A DNA stretch of 64,000 bases from Bacteroidota bacterium (GCA_029555415.1 JAKPSI010000002.1:62001-126000), one strand, 5' to 3'. Shown: positions 48,031 through 56,773, counted from the first letter of the stretch. A program made the numbers and translations. The notes: generated by a model not told the origin, from the letters alone.

Positions 48031-49401
48031 ATGAAAACGTTACGCAAATTTTCCGCGATCCTGGTCCTGCTGATCCTGAGCATGGCATTCGTACCGCAAC
48101 AGGCTTCCGCACAGGGACGCGTTTCCGTGAACTTCGATCTTTTTTATAATGAGCTGTCACCTTACGGCCGATGGTTCCATAACGCACAGTATGGTGAAGT
48201 ATGGCGGCCCAATGCTGACCGTAACTTCAGGCCTTATGCCAATGATGGTCACTGGGTATGGACCGATGACGATGAATGGACCTGGTACTCCGATTATGAA
48301 TGGGGTTGGGCTCCGTTCCACTACGGTCGCTGGGATTATGACGACTATGATGGCTGGTTCTGGATCCCTGATTACGAATGGGCTCCTGCATGGGTGGCCT
48401 GGCGCAGTGGTGATGACTATTATGGCTGGGCTCCTTTAAGGCCGGGTATCAGTATCAACATCAATATCGGAGGTTATGCGCCTCCTGACTATTACTGGAA
48501 TTTCGCACCACGCAGATATATCAACGATTACCGTGTTTACGACCATTGCTATAACCCCGGAATGAACCGGAATTACCTGGGTCGTACAACGATCATACAA
48601 TTCAATAACTATGGCGGACGCCGCAATGGTATCTGGGGAAACAGTCCCCGTCGTGAAGAAGTGGAACGCTATACACATGAACGTATCAATCCTGTTTCAT
48701 TTGGTGAACATGAAAGGTTTGGAAGAAGTGGTGGTAATCAGGTTAGAGGTAACAGGGATGAGGTAAGAGGTAATAGGGAAGGGAACAGGAATTTCGGAGA
48801 TGATCGCCGTGGTTTCGGTGGCAATTCGAATCAGCCTGGCAACGGCGGAAGGAATTTTGGCAATGGTAACCGTACGCCTGTTGATCCCCAGTCTAACGAC
48901 CGCAACAGGAATTTTGGTAACGATCGCCGTGGTTTCGGTGGCAATAATGATCAACGCAATAATGATCCCCGCAATAATGGCGGCCGCAATTTTGATAATG
49001 GTAACAGGCCGCCGGTAACACCACAGGCGGATGACAGAAGGCCCGGTGGAGGCAACAGAGAACAGGGAATAGGTAATAGTGGACAGGGAACAGGTGGCAG
49101 AGAACAGGGGAATGGTGGCAGGGTGCAAGGGGGAGATAACAGACCCCGGAATGATGGCCCCGTTCGTACGTTCGGAAATGACCGCGGGAATAATGGCGGC
49201 AACAACCAACCCTATAATGGTGGCCGTTCTTTCGATAACGGAAATCGTCAGCCTTCAGCTGACAGGCAGCCACAGGCTCCCGTCAGAGAACAGTCAACTG
49301 TTGGCAGAAGGCAGGATGCAGGACAGCAACCGCAATCCGGTAATGGGAGCCGTCAGGCTGATAACGGGAACCGTGGTGGCGGACGCGGAAGAAGATTTTA
49401 A
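48031..49401 (+). CDS. Secreted DUF6600 protein with low-complexity C-terminus
   Basis: 456 residues. Signal peptide (FSAILVLLILSMAFVPQQASAQ), then a Trp/Tyr/Asp-rich domain (about 30-160: YGRWFHNAQYGEVWRP, GHWVWTDDDEWTWYSDYEWG, DGWFWIPDYEWAPAWVAWR) matching DUF6600. The C-terminal 230 residues are rich in Gly, Asn, Arg and Gln, with repeated FGNDRRGFGGN and NGGRNF units. Two stretches of this region are encoded by uninterrupted 7-bp DNA arrays (48734-48789 and 49053-49143), giving 7-residue protein repeats such as REQGIGN and REQGNGG. Function unknown; probably surface-exposed. Followed by a strong terminator. Confidence 0.82.
   Translation: MKTLRKFSAILVLLILSMAFVPQQASAQGRVSVNFDLFYNELSPYGRWFHNAQYGEVWRPNADRNFRPYANDGHWVWTDDDEWTWYSDYEWGWAPFHYGRWDYDDYDGWFWIPDYEWAPAWVAWRSGDDYYGWAPLRPGISININIGGYAPPDYYWNFAPRRYINDYRVYDHCYNPGMNRNYLGRTTIIQFNNYGGRRNGIWGNSPRREEVERYTHERINPVSFGEHERFGRSGGNQVRGNRDEVRGNREGNRNFGDDRRGFGGNSNQPGNGGRNFGNGNRTPVDPQSNDRNRNFGNDRRGFGGNNDQRNNDPRNNGGRNFDNGNRPPVTPQADDRRPGGGNREQGIGNSGQGTGGREQGNGGRVQGGDNRPRNDGPVRTFGNDRGNNGGNNQPYNGGRSFDNGNRQPSADRQPQAPVREQSTVGRRQDAGQQPQSGNGSRQADNGNRGGGRGRRF
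48734..48789 (+). repeat. 7-bp-period array inside the DUF6600 reading frame (8 units)
   Basis: Eight heptamers in exact register, most fitting GGTAAnA or GGGAnGA. It is translated without a stop in the used frame although TAA and TAG occur in other frames. Confidence 0.8.
49053..49143 (+). repeat. 7-bp-period array inside the DUF6600 reading frame (13 units)
   Basis: Thirteen heptamers in register with consensus GAACAGG or TGGCAGG (CAG at the same offset in most). Because 21 bp equal 7 codons, it encodes a 7-residue repeat. Confidence 0.85.
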
Positions 49402-49446
49402 AGTGTAAGTTTTGAATTAGACATATAAAGGACAATTGCTAAAAAT

Positions 49447-49481
49447 AAAAGAGCAGCTGATAGTATTTCAGCTGCTCTTTT
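49447..49481. terminator. Bidirectional intrinsic terminator
   Basis: AAAAGAGCAGCTGA (49447-49460) and TCAGCTGCTCTTTT (49468-49481) form a perfect 14-bp stem with a 7-nt loop, between convergent genes. Confidence 0.93.
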
Positions 49482-49508
49482 ATTATGTAGTGTATTCTAT
49501 GTTGTCAA

Positions 49509-49536
49509 TTCAAAACTCAAAATTCAGCATTCAAAA
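49509..49536 (-). repeat. 7-bp-period array, TTTTGAr family (4 units)
   Basis: On the minus strand TTTTGAA, TGCTGAA, TTTTGAG, TTTTGAA, starting 6 bp after the stop of the 1029-residue protein gene. A single TTTTGAA also occurs at about 49412 after the DUF6600 stop, in the orientation of that gene. Confidence 0.85.
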
Positions 49537-49542
49537 TTTCCT

Positions 49543-52500
49543 TCACCTGATGTTGGAGATCGAATTCTTCACTGTATCATGTTTCGTCTTCAGTACATTA
49601 CTGATGGAACTGAATACACTGTTTTCTCTCAGGATGATGATCACATCTTCATCCGCTGCCACCTGAAAGTTCAGTCTCAGACCCAGCGGGACATTGGTGG
49701 GAACATTACTGAATCTGCAGGCGCCCTGGTTATCGGTCAGGGATTTGATCTCCCGGCCATTATTATCAGACAGGATGAGTTCTGCCTTGAGAATGGGTAC
49801 ACCCGGAGGTAATCCATTGATCGTAGCGATCGCGTCCGGAATATCTTCAGGATGTGCGGTAATGATCAACGCAACACCATCTCCTGCGGTTATTGTCTTC
49901 ACCGCGACCGGTGTGCCTCTCCATTTTTCTTTGGGGAGATCGTTCGCGGGATCGTTACTGAATGCCAATCTTCCGTCCTTCTGATCTACATGCGGATCAC
50001 CGGAAACATGTCTCAGCTTCAGTACTTCGGGGGCGCTCCATTTAATGGGTATTTTTGTGGTCGGGGCTACGGTCTTCAGTGCACCTGCTGGTGTACCAGT
50101 TGATCCGGGTTCGGAGATATTGAGACCGGTAAGTGTGGTGCCATTTCCACTGAATGTGAATGTTGCCACTTCTCCGGAATAGTTCATCCATGAAGTTTCG
50201 AAGTTGCCATCGCCATCCGTATCAGCTTCTATGACGCCTTTCACCTTTTCTCCGAAACTGGATTGTTGGGTCTGCCTTGCAACCGTGAAATTCATGGAGA
50301 TTCGGTTAGGCATACTGTTGTTGATATTGTTCACACTACGGAGCGATTGGGAATTCTGCGAAGCCGTGACCCTTGCATCTCCTTTCAGATTCGACTCACT
50401 CGTTACGATGTTCTGATCCAGGGATCCTTCATCATTCATATTGATCGTAATGCCCTGCCGCAGACGGAATGTTTGCGTTGTACTGATCGTATAAGTTCCC
50501 GCTTCCAGTCCCGTGAATTCAAATTCGCCAAATCGATTGGTCTGTGTGGTTCGGGAAGTTGTTCCACCCATCAGCATTTTAATTTTGATGCCTGCTACCG
50601 GCTGCCCGTACTGCAGGAACTGTTCTTGTGTAGGTTTATCACCGGTCTGAAAATACTCCCGGGTGGAGAATTCAGGTTCACCATCACCATCCAGATCGCC
50701 GCCAGTAACAGGAAGGGCGATCAGATTGGAACGCGGACTCCAGATAACGCCTGAACCGGCTGTGCGGTCGTTCGACTGATTGGATTTGGTCTTTGTTTTG
50801 ATGATCGCCTGAGCTACATCCATTCCTCCGGTTGCGGTACTGATATCGATCAGCCATTTATCCGCTTCCGCGGAAAGGATCCCGGCCAGATCCTTCTTTT
50901 TGTCAAGCTCGACCGTGTAATCTTTTTGTATGGTGAGGTTAGCGTTGATATCCAGGTTGTATATACCCTCAGGGACATTGATGAAAAAGAAAGTGCCGTC
51001 GGGCTCCGTTACTGTGGTGGCAAGTACCGCAGCGGTGTTGGGGTCGGTCAGCCGTACTTCCACACCGGCTTGAACCGGTACAAGAGAAGCCGGTGCTATG
51101 ATGCGGCCATCTTCCACATACATAGGATTGCTGTTGACATTGCTCATGGCTTTGGAGACCGGTTTACTGATATTAGCACTGCAGGCTGTACAGTGAATGA
51201 TACCATTTTTTTCGGAATAGAAGATCTCGTAAGCGGTCTTGCCACTGGCCTGACCGGTTTGCGCATCCCTGACCAGAAAATGACTTGTTGTGCCGCAATA
51301 ATTATTGTCCGCCATCCTGCCTGTTGCTGCATACGCTGCAGAAGAGGCGCCACTGCCACCGCTCATACCGGTGCTGCTGACCGCTGAAACGGACTGGTTG
51401 GTTTCAATGCCGTAGGTGTTGTTCCCGCTCAGTCTGATCCTGCCCGCGATCACGCGCGAAGCAGTGCTGGGCTGCATACGGGTGCCATTGGCCAGTGCGC
51501 TTCCTGTTTGTGCGAGTCCGGATTGTACTTTCTCTCCGAATGTAGCGCCCTGTGTTTGTTTAGGGACTGTAACGTTCATGGATATGCGCTGCTGATAAGC
51601 AGCGGCATCAGCGGGACAAGCGAATGTCATTTCATTGGCGGTTCCGTCCGCATTCGTTGTTTTGATCGTAACGGGCCCGCATGCAGGGTTGTTGTCCTGG
51701 ATCATCCGGTGCACACCGCTTTCGTCTATCGTGATGTTATTGCGGCCGCCAGTTGCTGTTCTGTGTACGCCGCTTTCATCGATGGTGATATCCTTGCGGC
51801 GACCGGTTGATTGGCCTGATTGCGCATCACGTGGACTAAGGATCTCTTTTTTATTGACGGTCGGTAATACTCGTTTGGAGCTGCCCAGATTTTTGCTGAT
51901 ACCGATGGAAGCGTTCAGCATATGCAGGTCCTTGTTGAATTCTCTTGGCTGATCGATGCCGCCCTGTGGGTCCAGTAGTAAGGTTGAACTCCGGGACTGC
52001 AGATAGCCGGTATGTAAGGTGAATTTCGTACTTGCATTGATCGGATATGCCGCCTGGATCTCTCCGCTGAAACCCGCTGCCATATTCTTTGAACCTTCAT
52101 CGAAACGATACAATGGTCTTTGAGCTCCATTTTGCGCAATGATCAGTCTGCCGCTATGGTTCATGAATATACCGCCTTGCAGGGATGCAGTCAGCTGCAC
52201 TTTATTACCGAACCGGACGGAAGGCCCGAAGAGGAGATAACTGTTCGAGGGATTCCCTTTGGTGATCAATGCATCTGAGGGATATTTCCGGTCGGTCAGG
52301 AACTGATTGATCGCACTGTTGCTCAGGTTACCCTGCATCCAGCCGCTGGTCATGCCTAATCCGAAAGGACCGAAATAGTAATGTGCGTAAAGGTCAGAGC
52401 CGATCCCGCTTCCGCGGAACAGATTGCTTTCAGCGCTCTTCATGCCGAATGAACCACCGCTGCGTAATCCGATCAGCCACCGGTCATCATTACTGATCAG

Positions 52501-52632
52501 GGCCTTCGCATTATTGCTGCGTGACGAGTTTTGATTGAAACTTCTTATGGTTTGGGAAGAGGCCTGGATCATCAGGCAACAAAAAAACATCAGACCCCAA
52601 AGGGCCCGGTAAGGGTGGCGTTGGTTGTGCAT
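49543..52632 (-). CDS. Large secreted protein: beta-barrel-like N-domain plus carboxypeptidase-regulatory-like repeats
   Basis: 1029 residues with a signal peptide (WGLMFFCCLMIQASSQ). Residues about 50-245 look like an outer-membrane beta-barrel (WLIGLRSGGSFGMKS, LYAHYYFGPFGLGMT, YLLFGPSVRFGNKVQLTASLQGG). Two exact copies of ITIDESGVHR occur at 282-291 and 300-309. A segment of about 20 residues (ISMNxTVxxQTQxxxFGEKV) appears at 350-369 and again at 778-797. Cna-B or carboxypeptidase-regulatory-like folds lie near 520-565, 679-720 and 955-1005. DGDGEPEF and DTDGDGNFE are calcium-loop-like. I do not recognise the whole architecture. Surface-located by inference. Confidence 0.8.
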   Translation of the reverse strand: MHNQRHPYRALWGLMFFCCLMIQASSQTIRSFNQNSSRSNNAKALISNDDRWLIGLRSGGSFGMKSAESNLFRGSGIGSDLYAHYYFGPFGLGMTSGWMQGNLSNSAINQFLTDRKYPSDALITKGNPSNSYLLFGPSVRFGNKVQLTASLQGGIFMNHSGRLIIAQNGAQRPLYRFDEGSKNMAAGFSGEIQAAYPINASTKFTLHTGYLQSRSSTLLLDPQGGIDQPREFNKDLHMLNASIGISKNLGSSKRVLPTVNKKEILSPRDAQSGQSTGRRKDITIDESGVHRTATGGRNNITIDESGVHRMIQDNNPACGPVTIKTTNADGTANEMTFACPADAAAYQQRISMNVTVPKQTQGATFGEKVQSGLAQTGSALANGTRMQPSTASRVIAGRIRLSGNNTYGIETNQSVSAVSSTGMSGGSGASSAAYAATGRMADNNYCGTTSHFLVRDAQTGQASGKTAYEIFYSEKNGIIHCTACSANISKPVSKAMSNVNSNPMYVEDGRIIAPASLVPVQAGVEVRLTDPNTAAVLATTVTEPDGTFFFINVPEGIYNLDINANLTIQKDYTVELDKKKDLAGILSAEADKWLIDISTATGGMDVAQAIIKTKTKSNQSNDRTAGSGVIWSPRSNLIALPVTGGDLDGDGEPEFSTREYFQTGDKPTQEQFLQYGQPVAGIKIKMLMGGTTSRTTQTNRFGEFEFTGLEAGTYTISTTQTFRLRQGITINMNDEGSLDQNIVTSESNLKGDARVTASQNSQSLRSVNNINNSMPNRISMNFTVARQTQQSSFGEKVKGVIEADTDGDGNFETSWMNYSGEVATFTFSGNGTTLTGLNISEPGSTGTPAGALKTVAPTTKIPIKWSAPEVLKLRHVSGDPHVDQKDGRLAFSNDPANDLPKEKWRGTPVAVKTITAGDGVALIITAHPEDIPDAIATINGLPPGVPILKAELILSDNNGREIKSLTDNQGACRFSNVPTNVPLGLRLNFQVAADEDVIIILRENSVFSSISNVLKTKHDTVKNSISNIR

Positions 52633-52717
52633 GGACTTGAATTGTTTAACTAAAGTAGATATAATAAGGGGAATATCATAGTGTTTGAGGGTAATGCGTA
52701 TAAGCTATTGGAAAAGA

Positions 52718-52745
52718 GCTGTTAGCTTCAAGCTATAAGCTGTAA
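52718..52745 (+). repeat. 7-bp-period array, GCTnnnA family (4 units)
   Basis: GCTGTTA, GCTTCAA, GCTATAA, GCTGTAA in exact register. Not next to a stop codon: both flanking genes start here. Confidence 0.85.
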
Positions 52746-52821
52746 GTTGATCCCTGGAACCGGATTGAACGGATATTGATGAAACTTGATTTAGATATGG
52801 CTGAAGCCGGGTATTCAAATT

Positions 52822-52853
52822 CGTTGCGCCGCCGCGCCATTGCGTCGTTGCGT
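52822..52853 (-). repeat. 8-bp-period array, ACGCAACG family (4 units)
   Basis: Minus-strand units ACGCAACG, ACGCAATG, GCGCGGCG, GCGCAACG, preceded by GTTTC. Confidence 0.85.
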
Positions 52854-52900
52854 GAAACTTTTCTGTGATTTATCGGAACCTCCCGATGCAATACGCTTGC

Positions 52901-52928
52901 TTTTTAATCTTTAATTTTGAATTCTTAC
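52901..52928 (+). repeat. 7-bp-period array, decayed TTTTGAr family (4 units)
   Basis: TTTTTAA, TCTTTAA, TTTTGAA, TTCTTAC. Ends 9 bp before the lyase ATG. Confidence 0.6.
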
Positions 52929-52937
52929 ATCTCCACC

Positions 52938-54857
52938 ATGAAACGATCGCTTATTTTTCTTTTTCTGTTGATCCACTCTTTTATAATGAATGCAGCTGAA
53001 CCCCGTGATCTGTTGCAGAAACAAGCATCGGCGGTCCAGCTTCAGAACTATATTCAGTCGCCCGTATCCTGGGTACGTTATCCTGCGTACAACGACCGTG
53101 CGGGATGGGACGCTTTCACTGGCTCATTGAAGGCAGGTATCATCAAAGACGGCGAGAAATATCTTACTTATGCCTGGCAGGTAGTGAAAGCGACCGACTA
53201 TCTGGAATATGAAAGAACGGGGAGTCGCGCAGCTATGGAGAATCCTTATGGTAACAATAATAAAGCACTGGGCAATCTGATCTTCGCGGAGCTGGCTGAA
53301 GGAAAAGGTCGATTCATCGATCAGATCATCAATGGAACCTGGCAGGCCTGCGAATTATCGTCCTGGTCTTTGTCAGCGCATTTGCCTTATCAAAAGACCA
53401 AACGTAATCTTCCTGATTTTCACGAGACCATCATCGATCTGGGTTCGGGTGATATGGGTTCCTTCTTTGCCTGGACCTGGTATTTCCTGCATCAGGAATT
53501 CGATAAGGTCAATCCGATCATTTCACAAAGACTGGTCAAAGAGATCCGTGACCGGATCATGGATCCCTATATGCAGCGCAGTGATTACTGGTGGCAGGCA
53601 TTGAGTGGGAAACCGGATGTGATGGTGAACAACTGGAATCCCTGGGTCAATTCAAATGTCATGACCTGTTTCCTGCTGATGGAGAACGACCCCGTGAAAC
53701 GTGCGGCAGGTGTGTACAAGACGATGCAGAGCACGGATCAGTTCATCAATTATGTGAAAGCGGATGGGGCTTGTGAGGAAGGTCCTTCTTACTGGGGACA
53801 TGCCGCCGGTAAATTATATGATTACCTGCTGGTGTTGTACAGCGCGACCGCTGGCAAGGTCGATCTTTTCGGGGATCCGATGATCCGGCGCATGGGTGAA
53901 TATATCAGCCGAAGTTATGTGGGGAACGACTGGGTCGTCAATTTCGCGGATGCATCCGCAAAGGGTGGGGGCGATATCGCGCTGATCCATCGCTATGGTC
54001 AGGCTGTAAAGAGCGAAGAGATGATGAGCTTCGCCGCTTATCTGCTGAATAAGAATAATGGAAAGATGGAAGTGAATGTGGCCCGTGATTTCTTCCGTAG
54101 CATTGAAAATATCCGCACATACCGCGATGTACAGAACGGTAAGCCCGCGTTGCCCTCATTCGGTTCAGCCTGGTATCCGGAAACACAGTTCCTGTACCTG
54201 CGTTTTGGCGGAGGCTTGTACTTTGCCGGAAAAGCTGGATTCAATAACGAAAGCCATAATCACAATGATGTGGGTACATTCAACTTGTACGTGGATACCT
54301 TGCCGATGATCATCGATGCAGGTGTGGGTACTTACACCCGTCAGACATTCGGCAGTGAGCGTTACAGTATCTGGACGATGCAAAGTGATTATCACAATGT
54401 GCCGAAGGTGAACGGGGTGCCGCAATCTTTCGGCGGCGAATTCAAAGCAACCGATGTACGCTTTGATGACAAGAAAGATCAGTTCATCCTTGATATGGCG
54501 GGGGCTTATCCTGCCGATGCGGCGGTAAAAGAATGGCACCGGACGTATAATTTCAGCAGTTCGGATCTGGTCATTCGTGAGGATTTCAAGTTGAACGCGA
54601 TGAAAGCCCCCAATGAACTTCATTATCTCGTATGGGCCAAGCCGGATCTCTCCAAGCCCGGTACGGTCGGGCTTTCCAAAGAAGGCCGAACTTTACAACT
54701 TCAATATGATCCAAAACAATTCGATGCCACTTTCGATGTGATCAGGCTTGATGATAAACGTTTGTCAAACGTTTGGGGACCGGAAGTGTACCGGGTGGTG
54801 CTGAAGGCGAAGGAAATGAAGTTGAAAGGGACGTATATCATTAAGATCAAAAGGTAA
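52938..54857 (+). CDS. Heparinase II/III-like polysaccharide lyase
   Basis: 639 residues from the ATG at 52938, which gives a signal peptide (LIFLFLLIHSFIMNA). N-terminal alpha/alpha-toroid of about 380 residues (including EGPSYWGHAAGKLYDYLLVLY) and a C-terminal beta-sandwich with the family motif NNESHNHNDVGTFNLYVD, then SIWTMQSDYHNVPKVNG. Such lyases cleave uronic-acid polysaccharides by beta-elimination in the periplasm. The exact substrate (alginate, heparan-like, ulvan) cannot be told. There is no SusC/SusD pair nearby, so it is not in a classic PUL. The stop TAA is 2 bp before a GCTnnnA array. Confidence 0.87.
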   Translation: MKRSLIFLFLLIHSFIMNAAEPRDLLQKQASAVQLQNYIQSPVSWVRYPAYNDRAGWDAFTGSLKAGIIKDGEKYLTYAWQVVKATDYLEYERTGSRAAMENPYGNNNKALGNLIFAELAEGKGRFIDQIINGTWQACELSSWSLSAHLPYQKTKRNLPDFHETIIDLGSGDMGSFFAWTWYFLHQEFDKVNPIISQRLVKEIRDRIMDPYMQRSDYWWQALSGKPDVMVNNWNPWVNSNVMTCFLLMENDPVKRAAGVYKTMQSTDQFINYVKADGACEEGPSYWGHAAGKLYDYLLVLYSATAGKVDLFGDPMIRRMGEYISRSYVGNDWVVNFADASAKGGGDIALIHRYGQAVKSEEMMSFAAYLLNKNNGKMEVNVARDFFRSIENIRTYRDVQNGKPALPSFGSAWYPETQFLYLRFGGGLYFAGKAGFNNESHNHNDVGTFNLYVDTLPMIIDAGVGTYTRQTFGSERYSIWTMQSDYHNVPKVNGVPQSFGGEFKATDVRFDDKKDQFILDMAGAYPADAAVKEWHRTYNFSSSDLVIREDFKLNAMKAPNELHYLVWAKPDLSKPGTVGLSKEGRTLQLQYDPKQFDATFDVIRLDDKRLSNVWGPEVYRVVLKAKEMKLKGTYIIKIKR

Positions 54858-54859
54858 CA

Positions 54860-54887
54860 GCTGCGAACTTTGAGCTATAAGCAGTAA
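54860..54887 (+). repeat. 7-bp-period array, GCTnnnA family (4 units)
   Basis: GCTGCGA, ACTTTGA, GCTATAA, GCAGTAA. The stop codon of the lyase (54855-54857) falls in the preceding heptamer register. Confidence 0.8.
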
Positions 54888-54952
54888 GTTGCCCCGCGCT
54901 GCCCGTGTACTTAATTACGCCAATTTTTTCTAAGCCCTCTCCAAATCAGATA

Positions 54953-54972
54953 TCCGTGTCTCAGTGGTTAAG
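54953..54972 (-). repeat. CTTAACCAC repeat unit
   Basis: On the minus strand CTTAACCACTGAGACACGGA, related to 24485-24508. Confidence 0.55.
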
Positions 54973-55005
54973 TAATGAAGTCAAAAAAATGAGCAGAACT
55001 CTTTT

Positions 55006-55037
55006 CGTTGCGTCGTTGCGCCTCCGCGTCGTTGCGT
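55006..55037 (-). repeat. 8-bp-period array, ACGCAACG family (4 units)
   Basis: Minus-strand units ACGCAACG, ACGCGGAG, GCGCAACG, ACGCAACG, starting 2 bp after the stop codon of the next gene (55040, minus strand). Confidence 0.88.
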
Positions 55038-55039
55038 GT

Positions 55040-55939
55040 TCACAGCTTTTTGAGCTTCGTGATCGGATGGATCTCCCAAACTGTTGTTAGCTGGTCTTTG
55101 AGTGATTCCGGTCCGTGTGCTCCGATCTTGTTCAGGTTCTTGTGCCAGTGTTCTGTATCCCAGTATACACTTCCTTTCACAGAGATCTTGATCGGTTGAT
55201 TTCCGTCCCCGAACCAGATATAACCACTGCTGCAGGTATTAGGAGTTGCTTTCAGGATCGTGAAATCATTCTGCACGGTTTCCAGTGTATTGTGTGCATC
55301 TGCGGCAGGCGCGGGCAGTCCGCTCACTTCTACGATCATGAACCGGTTGTTCGGATCATTCTTGTCGGCCAGATTGCCGATCACGAGATGATAGTCCTCA
55401 TCCGATTCCTTTGCATAGCAGAAAAGCCATGCTTTTTTTATCTCAGCATTGAAATCCTCCAGCGGAACGCGGCCATCTGCCCCATTGATGATCGCAGGCA
55501 TGTCCTCATCGGGATGATGATCGGCAAAACGAGTGAGGAATGATTTTACGGACGCGTAAGTTTTCAGTGAACCCTGACTGATCGTGGTCTTGGCTTCAAC
55601 ACGTCTCTTGCCGTCAAATCTGCAATTATCCGGGCAGCCGCTCGCGTCACAGGGTTTATTGGTCGCAGCACCAGAGCCTGCAGCACCGGAAGGGGGAACG
55701 GATAGCCCATCCTCGGGGACTGATTCTTCTTCCAGGTCCGTTTCTGTACTCGGTTCAAAACTCAGCACCTGTTTTTCTCCGGTGGGAGAAACGTATACCG
55801 CTTTCTGCAATGCAGGTAACTGGCTGAGATCATGGATCTCGGGCAGGTTTTCAGTAGTGCTTACGACACGTGCAGGATGGCACAACGCAAATGGCATACA
55901 ACTGATGATGAGCAGGAGGTTCAGCAGGGTTCTGTACAT
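55040..55939 (-). CDS. Secreted protein with C-terminal WEIHPI motif, function unknown
   Basis: 299 residues with a signal peptide (LLNLLLIISCMPFALC). An acidic linker (TETDLEEESVPEDG) and a small Cys cluster (CDASGCPDNC) come before the folded C-terminal part, which has DEDYHLVIGNL, FMIVEVSGLP and the closing GSVYWDTEHW with WEIHPITKLKKL. I recall similar WEIHPI endings in secreted bacterial proteins of unknown function with an OB-like fold, but I cannot name a family. It is convergent with the lyase gene; its stop codon abuts an ACGCAACG array. Confidence 0.75.
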   Translation of the reverse strand: MYRTLLNLLLIISCMPFALCHPARVVSTTENLPEIHDLSQLPALQKAVYVSPTGEKQVLSFEPSTETDLEEESVPEDGLSVPPSGAAGSGAATNKPCDASGCPDNCRFDGKRRVEAKTTISQGSLKTYASVKSFLTRFADHHPDEDMPAIINGADGRVPLEDFNAEIKKAWLFCYAKESDEDYHLVIGNLADKNDPNNRFMIVEVSGLPAPAADAHNTLETVQNDFTILKATPNTCSSGYIWFGDGNQPIKISVKGSVYWDTEHWHKNLNKIGAHGPESLKDQLTTVWEIHPITKLKKL

Positions 55940-56139
55940 ACGATCGGTTTTAATGTGGTGAACATTTCAAATCTAAAAAAATGGTTGCTGCTAAACGGCC
56001 GGGGGGTAGCGGGGGCGGGATGGTAATTAAAGGTAGGGAACCGGAATGTGAATTCCTATCTGTCATCAATTGTTCATGAATCATTAATTTTAGCCCTCCC
56101 AAAGGAAGGACTAACCCATTAACAGATCAAAAACGAATT

Positions 56140-56478
56140 ATGCAACTCACTGCCAAACTCATACAACTGCTTCCGCTGCAAACCGGTAACGGAAAGAACG
56201 GCCAATGGAAAAAACAGGATTTCATTGTAGAAACCGAAGGCCAGTATCCCAAGAAGGTCTGCATTTCCCTTTGGGGCGACAAGATCGACCCGGCAAAACT
56301 CACCGTCGGCAATATGCTGAAGATCGATTTCGATGTCGAAAGCCGCGAATACAACGGCCGCTGGTATACAGATGTCAAGGCCTGGAAGATCGATCTGGCC
56401 GGCGAAGGCTCAGGTCCCTCCATCGACCCCGGACATGACGACGGAAGTTATCAGGATGGGGATGGGTTGCCGTTTTGA
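56140..56478 (+). CDS. DUF3127 protein with SSB-like OB fold and acidic C-terminal tip
   Basis: 112 residues. The body (residues 1-90; QWKKQDFIVETEGQYPKKVCISLWGDKI and SREYNGRWYTDVKAWKI) matches DUF3127, predicted OB fold. The tail is acidic and ends DGDGLPF, close to the DDDIPF tip by which SSB recruits replication and repair proteins. No signal peptide; cytoplasmic. Likely single-stranded DNA binding or SSB-partner competition, by inference. About 200 bp separate it from the divergent secreted protein. Confidence 0.85.
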   Translation: MQLTAKLIQLLPLQTGNGKNGQWKKQDFIVETEGQYPKKVCISLWGDKIDPAKLTVGNMLKIDFDVESREYNGRWYTDVKAWKIDLAGEGSGPSIDPGHDDGSYQDGDGLPF

Positions 56479-56497
56479 GGAAATGTTAGGATAGCGA

Positions 56498-56773
56498 CTA
56501 GTCCATCAACGCCATAAGGACATCGATTTGTGTCCAGTATGTCGGTCCGTTTACTGCATCGGTAAATCTGATCTTACAGGATTTTTTGTTGAACGTGAAA
56601 TCAAACAATGGTTTGCCCTTTAGGCGGACCGTTCCTTCCAGTTTATTCCCGCGTAATTGTCGTCGCCATTTTCGCTTCAGACTTGTTGACCTGAATTCAA
56701 TATGGTCATATATAATGATCTTGTCGTCAATGGTGATATGACTACCGGATTCATATGTCGCTGAAATGTCCAT
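56498..56773 (-). CDS. Small conserved-looking protein, function unknown
   Basis: 91 residues with alternating beta strands (HITIDDKIIIYDHIEFRS, GTVRLKGKPLFDFTFN, CKIRFTDAVNGPTYW) and no signal peptide or cysteine-rich motif. The composition is protein-like and no competing frame is better. I do not recognise it. It is convergent with the DUF3127 gene; its stop TAG begins a single TAGTCGC heptamer on the minus strand. Confidence 0.6.
   Translation of the reverse strand: MDISATYESGSHITIDDKIIIYDHIEFRSTSLKRKWRRQLRGNKLEGTVRLKGKPLFDFTFNKKSCKIRFTDAVNGPTYWTQIDVLMALMD

Larger units (their letters stand above)
52633..52937. other. 305-bp gap between divergent genes with three repeat arrays
   Basis: Contains a GCTnnnA array (52718-52745), an inverted ACGCAACG array (52822-52853) and a TTTTGAr-like array (52901-52928) directly before the lyase start. 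No coding frame; no convincing promoter box identified. Confidence 0.7.

Noticed and set aside
56463-56510. TAGCGACTAGTCC near 56491 considered a full TAGTC array
   Set aside because: Only one clear heptamer plus a partial; kept as a weak match at the stop of the small gene and not listed as an array.
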